From an uncultured Eubacteriales bacterium (GTDB lineage Bacteria; Bacillota; Clostridia; Lachnospirales; Lachnospiraceae): a DNA stretch of 64,000 nucleotides. This document shows positions 1 through 8,871 of the stretch, piece by piece. Below the pieces are notes generated by a model, which was given only the letters and a program-made list of their open reading frames with translations, was not told the DNA's origin and searched no databases. A program made the translations under genes and the position numbers. The stretch covers positions 1 to 64,000 of the forward strand of contig OMXJ01000003.1 of NCBI GenBank assembly GCA_900315015.1, in the 5' to 3' direction. Each line of letters begins with the position of its first letter. The stretch's first letter is position 1.

Positions 1-1
1 C

Positions 2-124
2 GGATGTGTACTCGATACAGCCGGGCACACCATGAATATTCATCAAAATCAGAGATTGCTCCGTAATAGCGGAGAAGATTTTGGTCAGGAACTACAAGAG
101 TTAAGGGTAAAATACAAGATATAG
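2..124 (+). CDS. possible 3' end of an unidentified ORF cut by the window edge
   Basis: Frame 2 is open from the left edge to a TAG at 122-124 and would encode about 40 residues ending in a charged tail. It converges with the relaxase remnant on the minus strand, 5 bp away. I do not recognise the product. It could equally be chance open sequence; only sequence to the left of the window would decide. Confidence 0.25.
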   Translation, partial: GCVLDTAGHTMNIHQNQRLLRNSGEDFGQELQELRVKYKI

Positions 125-129
125 AAGCC

Positions 130-1269
130 TTAGTCTTTCTTGTAAAACATGGTTTCATACCCGTCGGCGCGGAGCAGGATGGCCGGCATCCAGTCCGGAG
201 ATTTGCCCATCTGGCTGCAGATTACATTCAGGTCAAGCCGTTTATGTTTTCTGAAGAAGGAATAAATAACCCTACAGAATTTGAAATATTCTTTAGAACT
301 AGGGTGGCAGAATATAAATACGCTCTTTATATTCAGAATGGTGTAGTGGTGAATGAAAGCTTGGATAGAGTGAAGCTGGATAGAGATATCCTTATCCTTA
401 TCCTTATGCTTATGAATGACAGACTGGGTAGAATTTGGACCATAAAGGAATTGATTATAACTGTCACGCATTTCCTTGAGTCTTTGACATTCAGCTTCTT
501 TAGCAGGATATGATTCGGAAAGAGTGTTCTTATCGGCTATCAGTTTAAGGTAATGCGCTTGTAGCTTCTTCATATCCAGAGTCTTGGTATCTATGCCGGA
601 ATTTTTGAGATAAGCGGCGGATCCCCAGTATAAATCCAGCTGTTCATAGTGGCTGCGGTAATACTTGTCTTTATTCTTTGCGTTATTGTATTCTTCAGCA
701 TATTTCTTGTTTTTGAGAAAGCTATCTGCGTTTATGAAGATCATCTTAAATTCTTTTATCTCGCGTTCGAGGTTTATGACGGTTCGCTTCTCAGTATGTG
801 CCTGTTCGCGGAGTTCCCGGATGCGGTTGTCCAAAGCTTCCGGAGACTGTAATCCGAGATTGCCAAGTTCTACATAAATGGCTGCAAAACGCTTGAAATT
901 TTCTTTGTCAGCCCATTTAGCAAGACCGAGGCTTTCGGCAAATTTTTCGTCTGATGTATCAATAAGAGTAGTAGGTATGTCAGAGTCATCTGCCCTCACA
1001 TTTTCCGTACGCTTACGTGACTCGTATGAACGCAGGTAATCATGCAGGCTTTTTGTATTGTATTCACGGCTTTGTACAGGCACTTCACTTAGCAGTAATT
1101 CGGTTTTTTCACTTATTCGTTCAAGTATCTTTTCCTTTGTATATTCCGGACCTAAAGTGCTCGCCCTGCCTCTCACAAAACGGTCTTTGCCGTAAGGACG
1201 GAAAGCAATATATTTTAGTGCTTCTTCTCCGAAAGTTTCACCTTTTATCTCATATCCTTTATCCTTCAT
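130..1269 (-). pseudogene. 5'-truncated relaxase/mobilisation protein remnant
   Basis: Relaxases nick and lead the transferred strand of mobile elements. The first 50 residues carry a stretch (KYIAFRPYGKDRF, then a LG-x-x-Y motif) that in MobA-type relaxases of clostridial elements lies after the catalytic domain. The rest is a charged, helical C-terminal region. The N-terminal nuclease domain with its Tyr and His triad is missing: an in-frame stop lies just upstream of the ATG, and there is no convincing ribosome site. The gene therefore looks like the C-terminal part of a relaxase whose 5' end was deleted. The last 60 residues look unlike the family and may be out of frame. It diverges from the xis-int pair, which fits one mobile element. 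The family call is from motif memory, not a search. Confidence 0.55.
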
Positions 1270-1690
1270 CCGTCTAATGAAATCTGGTTATGAATTTCAT
1301 CTTAACGCCTTTCTGTGTTTTGATGGTATTGATTTGATGGATGGATTGATGGAATGCCGTGTGCTTAGAAAACGGCCGGATTTTCTTTGAAAATGCTCTA
1401 ATATATAAGAATATTTTAGCATTTCAGGAGAAAGATTTCAATCATTTAAGGAAGAGGATTTTACAATTTTGTCACAAAATTCCGCGTTTTGTCTGTTTTG
1501 AAGGTTTTGGAAAAATCTGTGTTATGATATGGGCAGATCAGAAGATTGGAGGGGGTAAGAGAACAGGCTATGCTTATGATTTTTCTGTATAGGTAAAAGA
1601 GCCTTTACAGAGGTTAGTGTTTGTCAGATTTGCGGGGCTAAAGTGAGAGCTCAATTTACAGCGGTAGTGCAGAAGGGAGATGTTATATGT
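1270..1690. other. 421-bp non-coding gap between relaxase remnant and xis
   Basis: No convincing gene. A 77-codon plus-strand frame at 1359-1592 has no ribosome site and no recognisable sequence. The stretch contains a weak sigma-A-like -10 (TATGAT near 1523) without a good -35 and a small hairpin near 1594-1610. It probably holds the divergent promoter region for xis and the former relaxase gene. Confidence 0.4.
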
Positions 1691-1903
1691 ATGGAAGAGA
1701 AACATTTGAATATGGTTCCCTTATGGCACAAGTATTCCTTGAGCATAGAAGAAGCTGCCGAGTATTATGGTATCGGCGAGAAAAGACTCAGGAGGCTGGC
1801 TTATGAGCATGAGGGAGATAATTTCCTGCTTGAAGTAGGAAACCGGATACGCTTTAAGCGGAAGCTTTTTGATGATTATCTGGATGTGGCAGCAATGGTA
1901 TGA
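1691..1903 (+). CDS. xis: Tn916-type excisionase
   Basis: Small DNA-binding directionality factor that helps the integrase excise the element. The 70-residue product has the Tn916 Xis arrangement: a short N-terminal lead (VPLWHKYSLSIEEAAEYYGIGEKRL), which is a winged-helix/MerR-like recognition helix, then a basic wing (GNRIRFKRK) and a short acidic end. An earlier in-frame ATG at 1643 exists, but ATG 1691 is preceded by GAAGGGAGA about 10 bases upstream and matches the usual family length. It lies 139 bp before the integrase on the same strand, the standard order at the end of Tn916-like elements. Confidence 0.85.
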   Translation: MEEKHLNMVPLWHKYSLSIEEAAEYYGIGEKRLRRLAYEHEGDNFLLEVGNRIRFKRKLFDDYLDVAAMV

Positions 1904-1957
1904 TAAAAACGTTTGTTTGTCAGTATACTTATAGTTTTAGTTTTATTAATTTCTAGT

Positions 1958-2009
1958 GGAAAAACCGTCCTGGTTATGCTATAATGAACACCTATCGGGA
2001 CGGTTTTCC
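1958..2009 (+). terminator. hairpin with T-rich tail between xis and int
   Basis: A near-perfect stem of about 12 bp (GGAAAAACCGTCC against GGGACGGTTTTCC) encloses a 26-nt loop and is followed by TTTTCTATTTTT. It looks like an intrinsic terminator that limits read-through from xis into int. The loop contains a good -10 (TATAAT at 1980-1985), so int may also have its own start here. Confidence 0.6.
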
Positions 2010-2042
2010 TTTTCTATTTTTCTATGATAAAGGAGACTGTAA

Positions 2043-3239
2043 ATGAGCGATAAAAGAAAGGACAATAAAGGAAGAATATTACACAATGGCGAAGTTCAGC
2101 TTGCGGACGGAAGATACCGTTTTAAGTATGTAAATAGTGCCGGGGAAGAAAAGTATCTGTATAGCTGGAGACTGACGATGACGGATGAGGCTTACAAGGA
2201 CCGCAGATGCCTTTCCTTAAGGGAGATGGAGAAGAAAGTCCAGGTTGATCTGTTTGACCATATAGTTCCGAACGGAGGAGATTATACTGTTCTTGAACTG
2301 GTTGAGAAGTATGTGGCTACAAAGACAGGAGTAAGAAGGACTACAAAGACAGGATATGGTACTGTGATGAACATCCTGAAGGAAGATCCTTTTGGCAAAA
2401 GAAGGATAGATACAGTAAGGATTTCGGATGCCAAGTGCTGGCTTATTAAGCTTCAGAAAGTGGACGGCAGGGGTTACAGCTCTATCCATTCCATAAGGGG
2501 AGTCTTAAGACCAGCATTTCAGCTTGCGGTTGATGATGATCTTATACGCAAGAATCCATTCGGATTTCAGCTTGTAGAGGTTGTCGTAAATGACAGTGTT
2601 ACAAGGGAAGCCCTTACTAATGATCAGGAGAGAAGATTTCTAAAATTCGTAAAGGATGATCCTCATTATTCAAGGTACTACGATGGAATCTATATCCTGT
2701 TTAAGACCGGGATGAGAGTATCGGAATTTTGTGGTCTTACGCTGTCTGACTTGGATTTTAAACTTCATAAGATTAATATCGACCATCAGTTACAGAAGAA
2801 AGGTAGTACCGGTTATTACATCGAAAAAACAAAGACCGGAAGCGGCACAAGAGTGATCCCTATGACGGAAGATGTAGAGGCATGCTTTAAGAGAATGATT
2901 GCTGGCCGTAAGCCTCCGAAAGTAGAGCCTGTCATTGATGGGTATTCCGGATTCCTTAGCTTTGATAAGGATGGAAGTGTAAGATATTCATTACACTGGG
3001 AACACTACTTCAGCGCCATAACGAAAAAGCACAATAAGATATATAAGGCACAGATGCCTGCGGTTACACCTCATGTGTGCAGGCACACATACTGTTCAGC
3101 TATAGCCAGAGCAGGAATGAATCCAAAGACCTTACAGTATCTTATGGGGCATTCGGATATAAGTGTTACTCTTAACACTTATGCTCATGTAAATTTTTCG
3201 GATGCAAGGGAAGAAATCAAGAGGATAAATATCGGATAA
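2043..3239 (+). CDS. int: Tn916-family tyrosine integrase
   Basis: Site-specific recombinase that integrates and excises the element. The 398 residues show an N-terminal arm-binding domain (about 1-60, basic, three-strand type as in Tn916 Int), a core-binding SAM-like domain (about 80-180) and a C-terminal catalytic domain. Catalytic residues are visible: Arg225 in TGMRVSE, His344-x-x-Arg347 in PHVCRH, His370 in MGHSD and Tyr380 in NTYAHV. All are present, so the enzyme looks active. Ribosome site AAAGGAGA lies 7-14 bases before the ATG. It is the last gene of the element; the chromosome resumes with the phosphatase gene. Confidence 0.93.
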   Translation: MSDKRKDNKGRILHNGEVQLADGRYRFKYVNSAGEEKYLYSWRLTMTDEAYKDRRCLSLREMEKKVQVDLFDHIVPNGGDYTVLELVEKYVATKTGVRRTTKTGYGTVMNILKEDPFGKRRIDTVRISDAKCWLIKLQKVDGRGYSSIHSIRGVLRPAFQLAVDDDLIRKNPFGFQLVEVVVNDSVTREALTNDQERRFLKFVKDDPHYSRYYDGIYILFKTGMRVSEFCGLTLSDLDFKLHKINIDHQLQKKGSTGYYIEKTKTGSGTRVIPMTEDVEACFKRMIAGRKPPKVEPVIDGYSGFLSFDKDGSVRYSLHWEHYFSAITKKHNKIYKAQMPAVTPHVCRHTYCSAIARAGMNPKTLQYLMGHSDISVTLNTYAHVNFSDAREEIKRINIG

Positions 3240-3300
3240 AAGATAAAGCTGAAATAAGGGAATCCCCTGTAAATATCGGGGGTTCAGAAGAAGCTGTTTT

Positions 3301-3377
3301 TACACCTTTTATACACCTTTTGGTTTCTAAAATATGCCAAAATATGCCACTTTTTGCCGATTTTTCAAAATTGGCAA
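3301..3377. repeat. putative integrase arm/attachment region: two direct repeats and an inverted repeat
   Basis: Between int and the next gene are two copies of TACACCTTTT (3301-3310, 3312-3321), two copies of AATATGCCA spaced 10 bp (3331-3339, 3341-3349), and an inverted repeat with 12-bp arms matching at 10 of 12 positions (3354-3377, TTGCC...GGCAA). Repeats one helical turn apart beside int are typical of integrase arm sites, and the element end should lie here. The exact attR core cannot be fixed without the other end. Confidence 0.5.
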
Positions 3378-3415
3378 GATGGTGAAAAGCTAGGAAATAT
3401 AAGGGGTTTCAGGGT

Positions 3416-3895
3416 ATGATAAGAGTATTATTCGTATGCCACGGCAATATTTGCCGTTCACCAATAGGTGAATTTGTAATGAAAAAATTGGTAAGGGATG
3501 CCGGAAAAGAAAAGGAATTTCATATTGAATCCAGGGCAACCCATACAGATGAAATATGGGGGGACCATGGAAGCGATATTTATCCGCCTGCCCAGAGAAT
3601 AATGAAGGAGCATGGTGTAAAATATGAACATAGGGAAGCTACTTTGCTTCGTAGTGACGATTATGATAAATACGACCTCTTTATTGGCATGGACTCGGAA
3701 AATATTCATGCCATGAAAAGGATTTTTGGGACAAGAATAAAAGAAGGAGATGATAAGATACATAAACTGCTAGAATATACAGGATCATCAAGTGATGTCT
3801 CAGATCCTTGGTACACTAGAGATTTTGAGACTGCCTATTTGGATATATATTCAGGATGCAAGGAGCTCTTAAAAGCATTGTTTCCTGCTGGCTAA
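3416..3895 (+). CDS. low-molecular-weight protein tyrosine phosphatase
   Basis: Hydrolyses phosphotyrosine, in bacteria often as partner of tyrosine kinases that control capsule synthesis or stress responses. The 159-residue protein starts with the P-loop C8-HGNIC-R14-S and has the general-acid motif Asp130-Pro131 followed by Trp-Tyr near the end, all family signatures. Length is normal for this family. It is the first gene beyond the integrase and is intact. No kinase gene is adjacent, so the substrate cannot be guessed. Its start is about 40 bp from the inverted repeat, so element insertion may have changed its promoter. Confidence 0.93.
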   Translation: MIRVLFVCHGNICRSPIGEFVMKKLVRDAGKEKEFHIESRATHTDEIWGDHGSDIYPPAQRIMKEHGVKYEHREATLLRSDDYDKYDLFIGMDSENIHAMKRIFGTRIKEGDDKIHKLLEYTGSSSDVSDPWYTRDFETAYLDIYSGCKELLKALFPAG

Positions 3896-3933
3896 TAAAT
3901 GACAATATAAACCTCAAAAAGTATAGTAGATGT

Positions 3934-3962
3934 TTGACGATTAGAAGACTATGTGGTATAAT
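3934..3962 (+). promoter_or_regulatory. sigma-A promoter for recJ
   Basis: TTGACG at 3934-3939 and TATAAT at 3957-3962 with 17-bp spacing, 75 bp upstream of the recJ ATG. Confidence 0.75.
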
Positions 3963-4037
3963 GGTATAGACTGTAATCTACTTTAGTGTGGGAGACGTGT
4001 TGTTTTTTATCACAGTGAAATTAAGGGCGATTAATAA

Positions 4038-5876
4038 ATGATTGATAATGATATTCAGATTAAATATACCATTAAGGGACAGAATGTATCAAAGCAGCTT
4101 GTAGACGAGTTTGGAGTAAGCAGAGAAATGACTGTTATTTTAGCAAACAGAGGAATTGATACCTTAGAGAAATTCAAAGAGTATACTCAGTTCTCTGTTC
4201 AAAGTCTTCATGCACCTGAGCTGCTTTTGAATATGGATAAGGCATGTAGCATGCTTATGAGAAAGGTTGCAGCCAAAAGACGCATCCGTATCATAGGCGA
4301 TTATGACGTAGACGGAATAATGTCTACGACCATTCTAGTGAAAGGTTTAAGAAGCATTGGTGCAAATGTCAGCTATGGTATTCCTGATAGAGTAATAGAT
4401 GGTTATGGAATTAACGAAAGGCTTGTTGATAAGGCTATTGAAGATGGCATAGAGGTAATAATTACCTGTGACAATGGAATATCAGCAGTAGAGCCGCTGA
4501 AAAAGGCGACAGATGCTGGAATTTTAGTGGTTGTCACAGATCATCATGAGCCGCCTGAAATACTCCCCGAGGTCTATGCAATCATAGATCAAAAGCAGCA
4601 GGAGGATACTTATCCTTGCAAGCATATATGCGGTGCAACTGTTGCCTTTAAGCTTATTGTAAGGCTTTATCAGATGATGGGCTATTATGAGGACAATAAT
4701 AGTTTAAAGCTTACAGAAAAAGGAACTGCAACAGGAGCGGCAGATTATGAGGATCTCCTTCAGTTTGCAGGTTTTGCAACTGTTTGTGACGTGGTTCCAC
4801 TTTTAGATGAAAATAGAGCAATAGTATCCATGGCTCTGCCTATTCTTAGGAGAACGGCAAATTTAGGACTTATGGCTATAAAAAATGCAGCAAAGCTAAA
4901 TAGTCCATATGTCAGCGCTTATCACCTGGGATTTGTTTTAGGGCCTTGTTTTAATGCTTGCGGAAGATTGGCAAGCGCAGAAACTGGAGTTGAGCTTTTG
5001 CTAGATGATAATAATGAAAAATGCGCTGAGCTTGCTGAATATGCGGCAGGGCTAAATGAGGAAAGAAAGAAGCAGACAATAGACGGAACAGAGCTTGCAG
5101 TCAGTAAGATGGAAGAGGAATGGAATCCTGAAAATCCTGTACTTACTGTATATCTTGAGAATGTACATGAAAGTGTAATAGGTATCATAGCAGGAAAGCT
5201 GAAGGAAAGATTCTTTAGACCGACCTTTGTATTTACTGATACTGTTGCTAAAAACGAAAATGGTCAAGAAATCCCTATGCTTAAGGCCTCGGGAAGATCG
5301 ATAAAGGGCTATAATATGTTTGAAGAGCTGAATAAGTGCAAGGAAGTGCTTGAGAAGTTCGGAGGACATGAGCTTGCAGCGGGTCTTTCAGTAAAAAAAG
5401 AGAATTATAAAAGGCTGGTTGAGCTATTAAATGCAAATTCTCCTCTTACAAAGGATGATCTTATTCCGAAAAAATCGATTGATCTTTTCCTTCCGGTCTC
5501 GGAAATAAGTGAGAGGTTCATAAATGAGCTTGAGATGATAGAGCCGACAGGTCAGTCCAATCCGAAGCCGGTAATTGCAGATAGGGAAATAGCTGTAGTC
5601 AGATTTCAGCTCATTGGCAAAATAAAGAAGTATATAAAGCTTGTTTTAAAGAAAAATGGAAAGGTGATTGAAGGCCTGTATTTTGGTGAAAAAGAAAAGG
5701 TCGAGAATAGATTCATTAAGGTCTATGGAGGGGAGATGCTTGGTAAAATGTATGATCGCTATTACGAGCTAAATGAAGCTGAGCTTCCACATGCTACCAT
5801 AGTGTATAAGCCTGGCATGAATGAGTATAACGGAATAAAATCCATGCAGGCCATAATTGATGATATCTGGTTCTAA
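4038..5876 (+). CDS. recJ: single-stranded-DNA-specific exonuclease RecJ
   Basis: 5'-3' ssDNA exonuclease of the DHH phosphoesterase superfamily, used in recombination and mismatch/base-excision repair. Motif I is DYDVD at 88-92, motif II CDNG near 144-147, motif III D168-H169-H170, followed by the second DHH subdomain and DHHA1 region (GGHELAAG near 450, the motif of the DHHA1 nucleic-acid site) and a C-terminal OB-fold. At 612 residues it is somewhat longer than E. coli RecJ but normal for clostridia. The ribosome site (AAGGGCG) is weak. It heads a probable operon with the sigma-like gene (27-bp gap) and glgB. Confidence 0.95.
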   Translation: MIDNDIQIKYTIKGQNVSKQLVDEFGVSREMTVILANRGIDTLEKFKEYTQFSVQSLHAPELLLNMDKACSMLMRKVAAKRRIRIIGDYDVDGIMSTTILVKGLRSIGANVSYGIPDRVIDGYGINERLVDKAIEDGIEVIITCDNGISAVEPLKKATDAGILVVVTDHHEPPEILPEVYAIIDQKQQEDTYPCKHICGATVAFKLIVRLYQMMGYYEDNNSLKLTEKGTATGAADYEDLLQFAGFATVCDVVPLLDENRAIVSMALPILRRTANLGLMAIKNAAKLNSPYVSAYHLGFVLGPCFNACGRLASAETGVELLLDDNNEKCAELAEYAAGLNEERKKQTIDGTELAVSKMEEEWNPENPVLTVYLENVHESVIGIIAGKLKERFFRPTFVFTDTVAKNENGQEIPMLKASGRSIKGYNMFEELNKCKEVLEKFGGHELAAGLSVKKENYKRLVELLNANSPLTKDDLIPKKSIDLFLPVSEISERFINELEMIEPTGQSNPKPVIADREIAVVRFQLIGKIKKYIKLVLKKNGKVIEGLYFGEKEKVENRFIKVYGGEMLGKMYDRYYELNEAELPHATIVYKPGMNEYNGIKSMQAIIDDIWF

Positions 5877-5903
5877 TAATATAAATGAAGGTGCAGTGAT
5901 TAT

Positions 5904-6881
5904 ATGGATGATAAGACAAAATTTCTTGAAGATCTTGAAGCGTTAAATGAGACAGCAGCATACAATGGCGGTAAGGTTACGGATAAGGACATTTCAGACT
6001 GCTTTGATGACATGGAGCTCTCTGATGAGCAGCTTGCCATGATAAGAAATTATGTTGTTTCAAAGGGATATAAATATATCGGAAATGAAAAGGTAAAGGT
6101 CAGTGTTGCGCCTGGCAGTGAGATGGAAATAGATATGGAGCCTTCCTTTTTAAAGGAGAAAAAAACTGTTAAATCAGTGACGACTAAGGCTCTTGATGAA
6201 AAAGAAGATCTCGATGAAAATCTAAAGCAGGCAGAGGAAGAATTTGTTCTTGATGTGGAATCGGAGCTTTCTTCAGATGAAGCGGCAAATGGCACTGCGG
6301 AAGAAAATAATAAGCTGATAGAAATGTTAAAGGAAGATATGAAGGATGTGTATGTTCCGACACAGACAGAAGCGGTAGGGCTTAAGTTCAGACTTGCAGC
6401 GGGTGAAAAAACAGTAATAAATGAACTTACGACATCGTATATGGAGGTAGTAATAAAGACTGCTGAAAAGTATTCGTCTAAAGGCGGATATATAAGTGAT
6501 TTAATAGGTGAGGGAAATCTTGCACTTATAGAGGCGCTTAATGAGATTACTGAAAATGCAGAAAATATAATAGGGAAGGTAAATGCGGAGGAAGTAATAG
6601 AGAAGGTAGATAGATATGTAAGTGAGAGAATCGAAAAGGCTATGGAAGATTCAATCGATATAAATGATGATGAGCATGAAAAGACAGATGCTGTAGTTTC
6701 AAAGTATGGGCTCATCAGAAGTGCAGCGGCGACTCTTGAAGCACAAAGACATAAGCTGCCTACCATCGAGGAGATTTCAGAGTATACAAATATACCGATA
6801 GCTGAAATAAGGGATATAATAAATCTTTCTGAGGAATATGGAGTGAAGGATAAGTGGTACGGAGGTGACAATTATGGATAA
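5904..6881 (+). CDS. divergent sigma-70-like protein lacking region 4
   Basis: Not a standard sigma factor. Residues about 1-60 resemble sigma region 1.1 (helical, acidic, ends in G-Y-K-Y-I). An acidic linker follows. Residues about 170-230 resemble regions 2.1-2.2 (LTTSYMEVVIKTAEKYSSKGGYISDLIGEGNLALIEAL), the core-RNA-polymerase-binding helices. The aromatic -10-melting segments 2.3-2.4 are replaced by an acidic helix. The end (LPTIEEISEYTNIPIAEIRDII) resembles region 3, and region 4, the -35 reader, is absent. I infer a protein that may touch RNA polymerase without normal promoter recognition. It sits between recJ and glgB, overlapping the glgB start by 8 bp. Confidence 0.6.
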   Translation: MDDKTKFLEDLEALNETAAYNGGKVTDKDISDCFDDMELSDEQLAMIRNYVVSKGYKYIGNEKVKVSVAPGSEMEIDMEPSFLKEKKTVKSVTTKALDEKEDLDENLKQAEEEFVLDVESELSSDEAANGTAEENNKLIEMLKEDMKDVYVPTQTEAVGLKFRLAAGEKTVINELTTSYMEVVIKTAEKYSSKGGYISDLIGEGNLALIEALNEITENAENIIGKVNAEEVIEKVDRYVSERIEKAMEDSIDINDDEHEKTDAVVSKYGLIRSAAATLEAQRHKLPTIEEISEYTNIPIAEIRDIINLSEEYGVKDKWYGGDNYG

Positions 6882-8856
6882 GCATGAGTTTTACATGGGA
6901 CATTCGTTTGATGCCTACAAACAGCTTGGAGCGCACTACTCAAGCAGGGGAACTTATTTTGGAACGTTTGCGCCAAATGCGGCAAGAATAGCACTTATAG
7001 GAGAGTTCAATTCCTGGAGTGAATATGATATGAGCCGAGAGGATGGCGGTGGCTTTTGGGGAATTACAATTAAGGATGCAGAACCCGGACAGATGTACAA
7101 ATTCAGGATATATAGCAAAGACGGTAGCTATGTTGATCACTGTGATCCTTACGGCTATGGAAGTGAGCTTAGACCAGCTAGTGCCTCCATTATCCGTGAC
7201 ATGGATGATTTTAAGTTTAATGATGAGGGCTGGATGACTCATCAGCTGGCTGATAATACAAAGCCGCTTAATATCTACGAGGTTGCAGCCGGCTCCTTTA
7301 GAAAAAAAGGACCAGGTCAGACTGATTGGTATAATTTCAGAGAGCTTGCAGACATCCTTATCCCTTATGTTAAGGAGCATGGTTATAATGCGATAGAACT
7401 GATGCCTATATCCGAATATCCGCTTGATAATTCCTGGGGATATCAGAATACGGGATTTTACTGCCCTACATCAAGATATGGCGAAGTAAATGATGTGAAG
7501 TATTTTGTCAATAAGTGCCATGAGAATGAAATAGGTGTAATTCTCGATTTTGTTCCGGTTCACTTTGCTGTAGATTATTACGGACTTGCAAAGTATGATG
7601 GAACCTACCTTTATGAATATCCGGGAAATGACGTTGAGCATAGCGAATGGGGAAGCTATAATTTCAACCATTCAAGAGGAGAAGTAAGAAGCTTTTTGCA
7701 GAGCTGTGCTAATTACTGGCTCAGTGAATATCATTTCGACGGACTTAGAATGGATGCTGTAAGCAGACTTATATACTGGATGGGAAATTCTAATAGAGGA
7801 GTTAATCCTAATTCTCTTAATTTCCTTAAAGATATGAATGCAGGACTTAAGATATTCCATAAAAATGCACTTCTTATTGCCGAGGATTCAACAGCATATC
7901 CGGATGTAACAAAACCTGTTTCGGAAGGCGGACTTGGTTTTGATTATAAGTGGGATATGGGCTTTATGAATGATACCCTCGATTATTTTAAGAAGACTAC
8001 TGAGGAGAGAATTCAGTGCTATCACAAGCTGACTTTCTCCATGATGTATTTCTTTACGGAAAAATTCCTGCTTCCATTTTCTCATGATGAAAATGTTCAT
8101 GGCAAGGCGACTATTCTCCAGAAAATGTATGGAGATAATAAATTTGATCAGGCGAGGGCTCTTTATATGTACATGTATGCCCATCCTGGAAAGAAACTGA
8201 ATTTCATGGGCGGAGAGATCGGCCATTTCCGTGAATTTGATGAGAACCGCGAACTGGACTGGAATCTTCTGGATTATGAGACTCATAGAAATTTTGCTCT
8301 TTTTATGACAGATTTAAATAAATTCTACTTAAAGCATTCAGCCCTCTGGGATGATTATGACAGAGATAATTTTGAGTGGCTAGAATGTCATCAGGAGCAA
8401 AAGTGCGTCTATATTATGCTCCGCAAAAATGGAGAAAAGCATAAGGTAATTGCTATTTTCAATTTTTCTGATAGAAATCAGGAATATGAATTGAAATTTA
8501 AGCACGAAGATACCTGGGTAGTTAAGCTTGATTCAGCCTGGAAAAAATACGGCGGTACTAAGAAGGAGAGCAATACCGTAATTGATGCCCGTAAGATGGA
8601 TAGCTATGATTTTAAGCTTTTGCCATATGAATGCATTTATCTTCTTATGAGCGATGATAAGAATGTGATAAATGAAATCAGAGTTGCTGATAAGATTGAA
8701 GAGAGGACTAAGGCTGAAAAGGCGGAAGCAGATAATAGTAAGTCATCAAAGATTTCAAAATCTAAAAGCAGCAAAAGGACTGCTGTAAAGAAAAGCAGTG
8801 TCAAAAAGAGCGACGCTGTAAATAGTTGTGAAAAGCAGCTGATAGATAAGAAATAA
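6874..8856 (+). CDS. glgB: 1,4-alpha-glucan branching enzyme GlgB
   Basis: Forms alpha-1,6 branches in glycogen. An N-terminal CBM48-type domain (YFGTFAPNAARIALIGEFNSW) leads into a GH13 barrel with WGYQ, the nucleophile region FDGLRMDAV, acid/base region IAEDST and the transition-state Asp in FSHDENVHGK, then a beta domain. The C-terminal 50 residues are a Lys/Ser-rich tail not needed for catalysis. A GTG lies in frame at 6865, but it overlaps the GGAGG at 6861-6865; the ATG at 6874 has correct spacing and gives 660 residues. The glycogen debranching gene glgX is 24 kb downstream rather than adjacent. Confidence 0.95.
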   Translation: MDKHEFYMGHSFDAYKQLGAHYSSRGTYFGTFAPNAARIALIGEFNSWSEYDMSREDGGGFWGITIKDAEPGQMYKFRIYSKDGSYVDHCDPYGYGSELRPASASIIRDMDDFKFNDEGWMTHQLADNTKPLNIYEVAAGSFRKKGPGQTDWYNFRELADILIPYVKEHGYNAIELMPISEYPLDNSWGYQNTGFYCPTSRYGEVNDVKYFVNKCHENEIGVILDFVPVHFAVDYYGLAKYDGTYLYEYPGNDVEHSEWGSYNFNHSRGEVRSFLQSCANYWLSEYHFDGLRMDAVSRLIYWMGNSNRGVNPNSLNFLKDMNAGLKIFHKNALLIAEDSTAYPDVTKPVSEGGLGFDYKWDMGFMNDTLDYFKKTTEERIQCYHKLTFSMMYFFTEKFLLPFSHDENVHGKATILQKMYGDNKFDQARALYMYMYAHPGKKLNFMGGEIGHFREFDENRELDWNLLDYETHRNFALFMTDLNKFYLKHSALWDDYDRDNFEWLECHQEQKCVYIMLRKNGEKHKVIAIFNFSDRNQEYELKFKHEDTWVVKLDSAWKKYGGTKKESNTVIDARKMDSYDFKLLPYECIYLLMSDDKNVINEIRVADKIEERTKAEKAEADNSKSSKISKSKSSKRTAVKKSSVKKSDAVNSCEKQLIDKK

Positions 8857-8871
8857 ACGGAGGTTTTAATT

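Noticed and set aside
244-513. 89-codon plus-strand frame over the relaxase remnant
   Set aside because: Composition is of a shadow frame, and the relaxase pattern lies on the other strand.
1359-1592. 77-codon frame upstream of xis
   Set aside because: No ribosome site, no family pattern, AT-rich non-coding look.
6050-6871. 273-codon open frame on the minus strand opposite the sigma-like gene
   Set aside because: It has Ser/Ile/Phe-rich composition of a mirror frame of acidic, A-rich coding sequence and no ribosome site; the plus-strand gene has clear domain similarity and gene overlap.
7043-7237. small plus-strand frame within glgB
   Set aside because: Out-of-phase shadow of glgB with no ribosome site.
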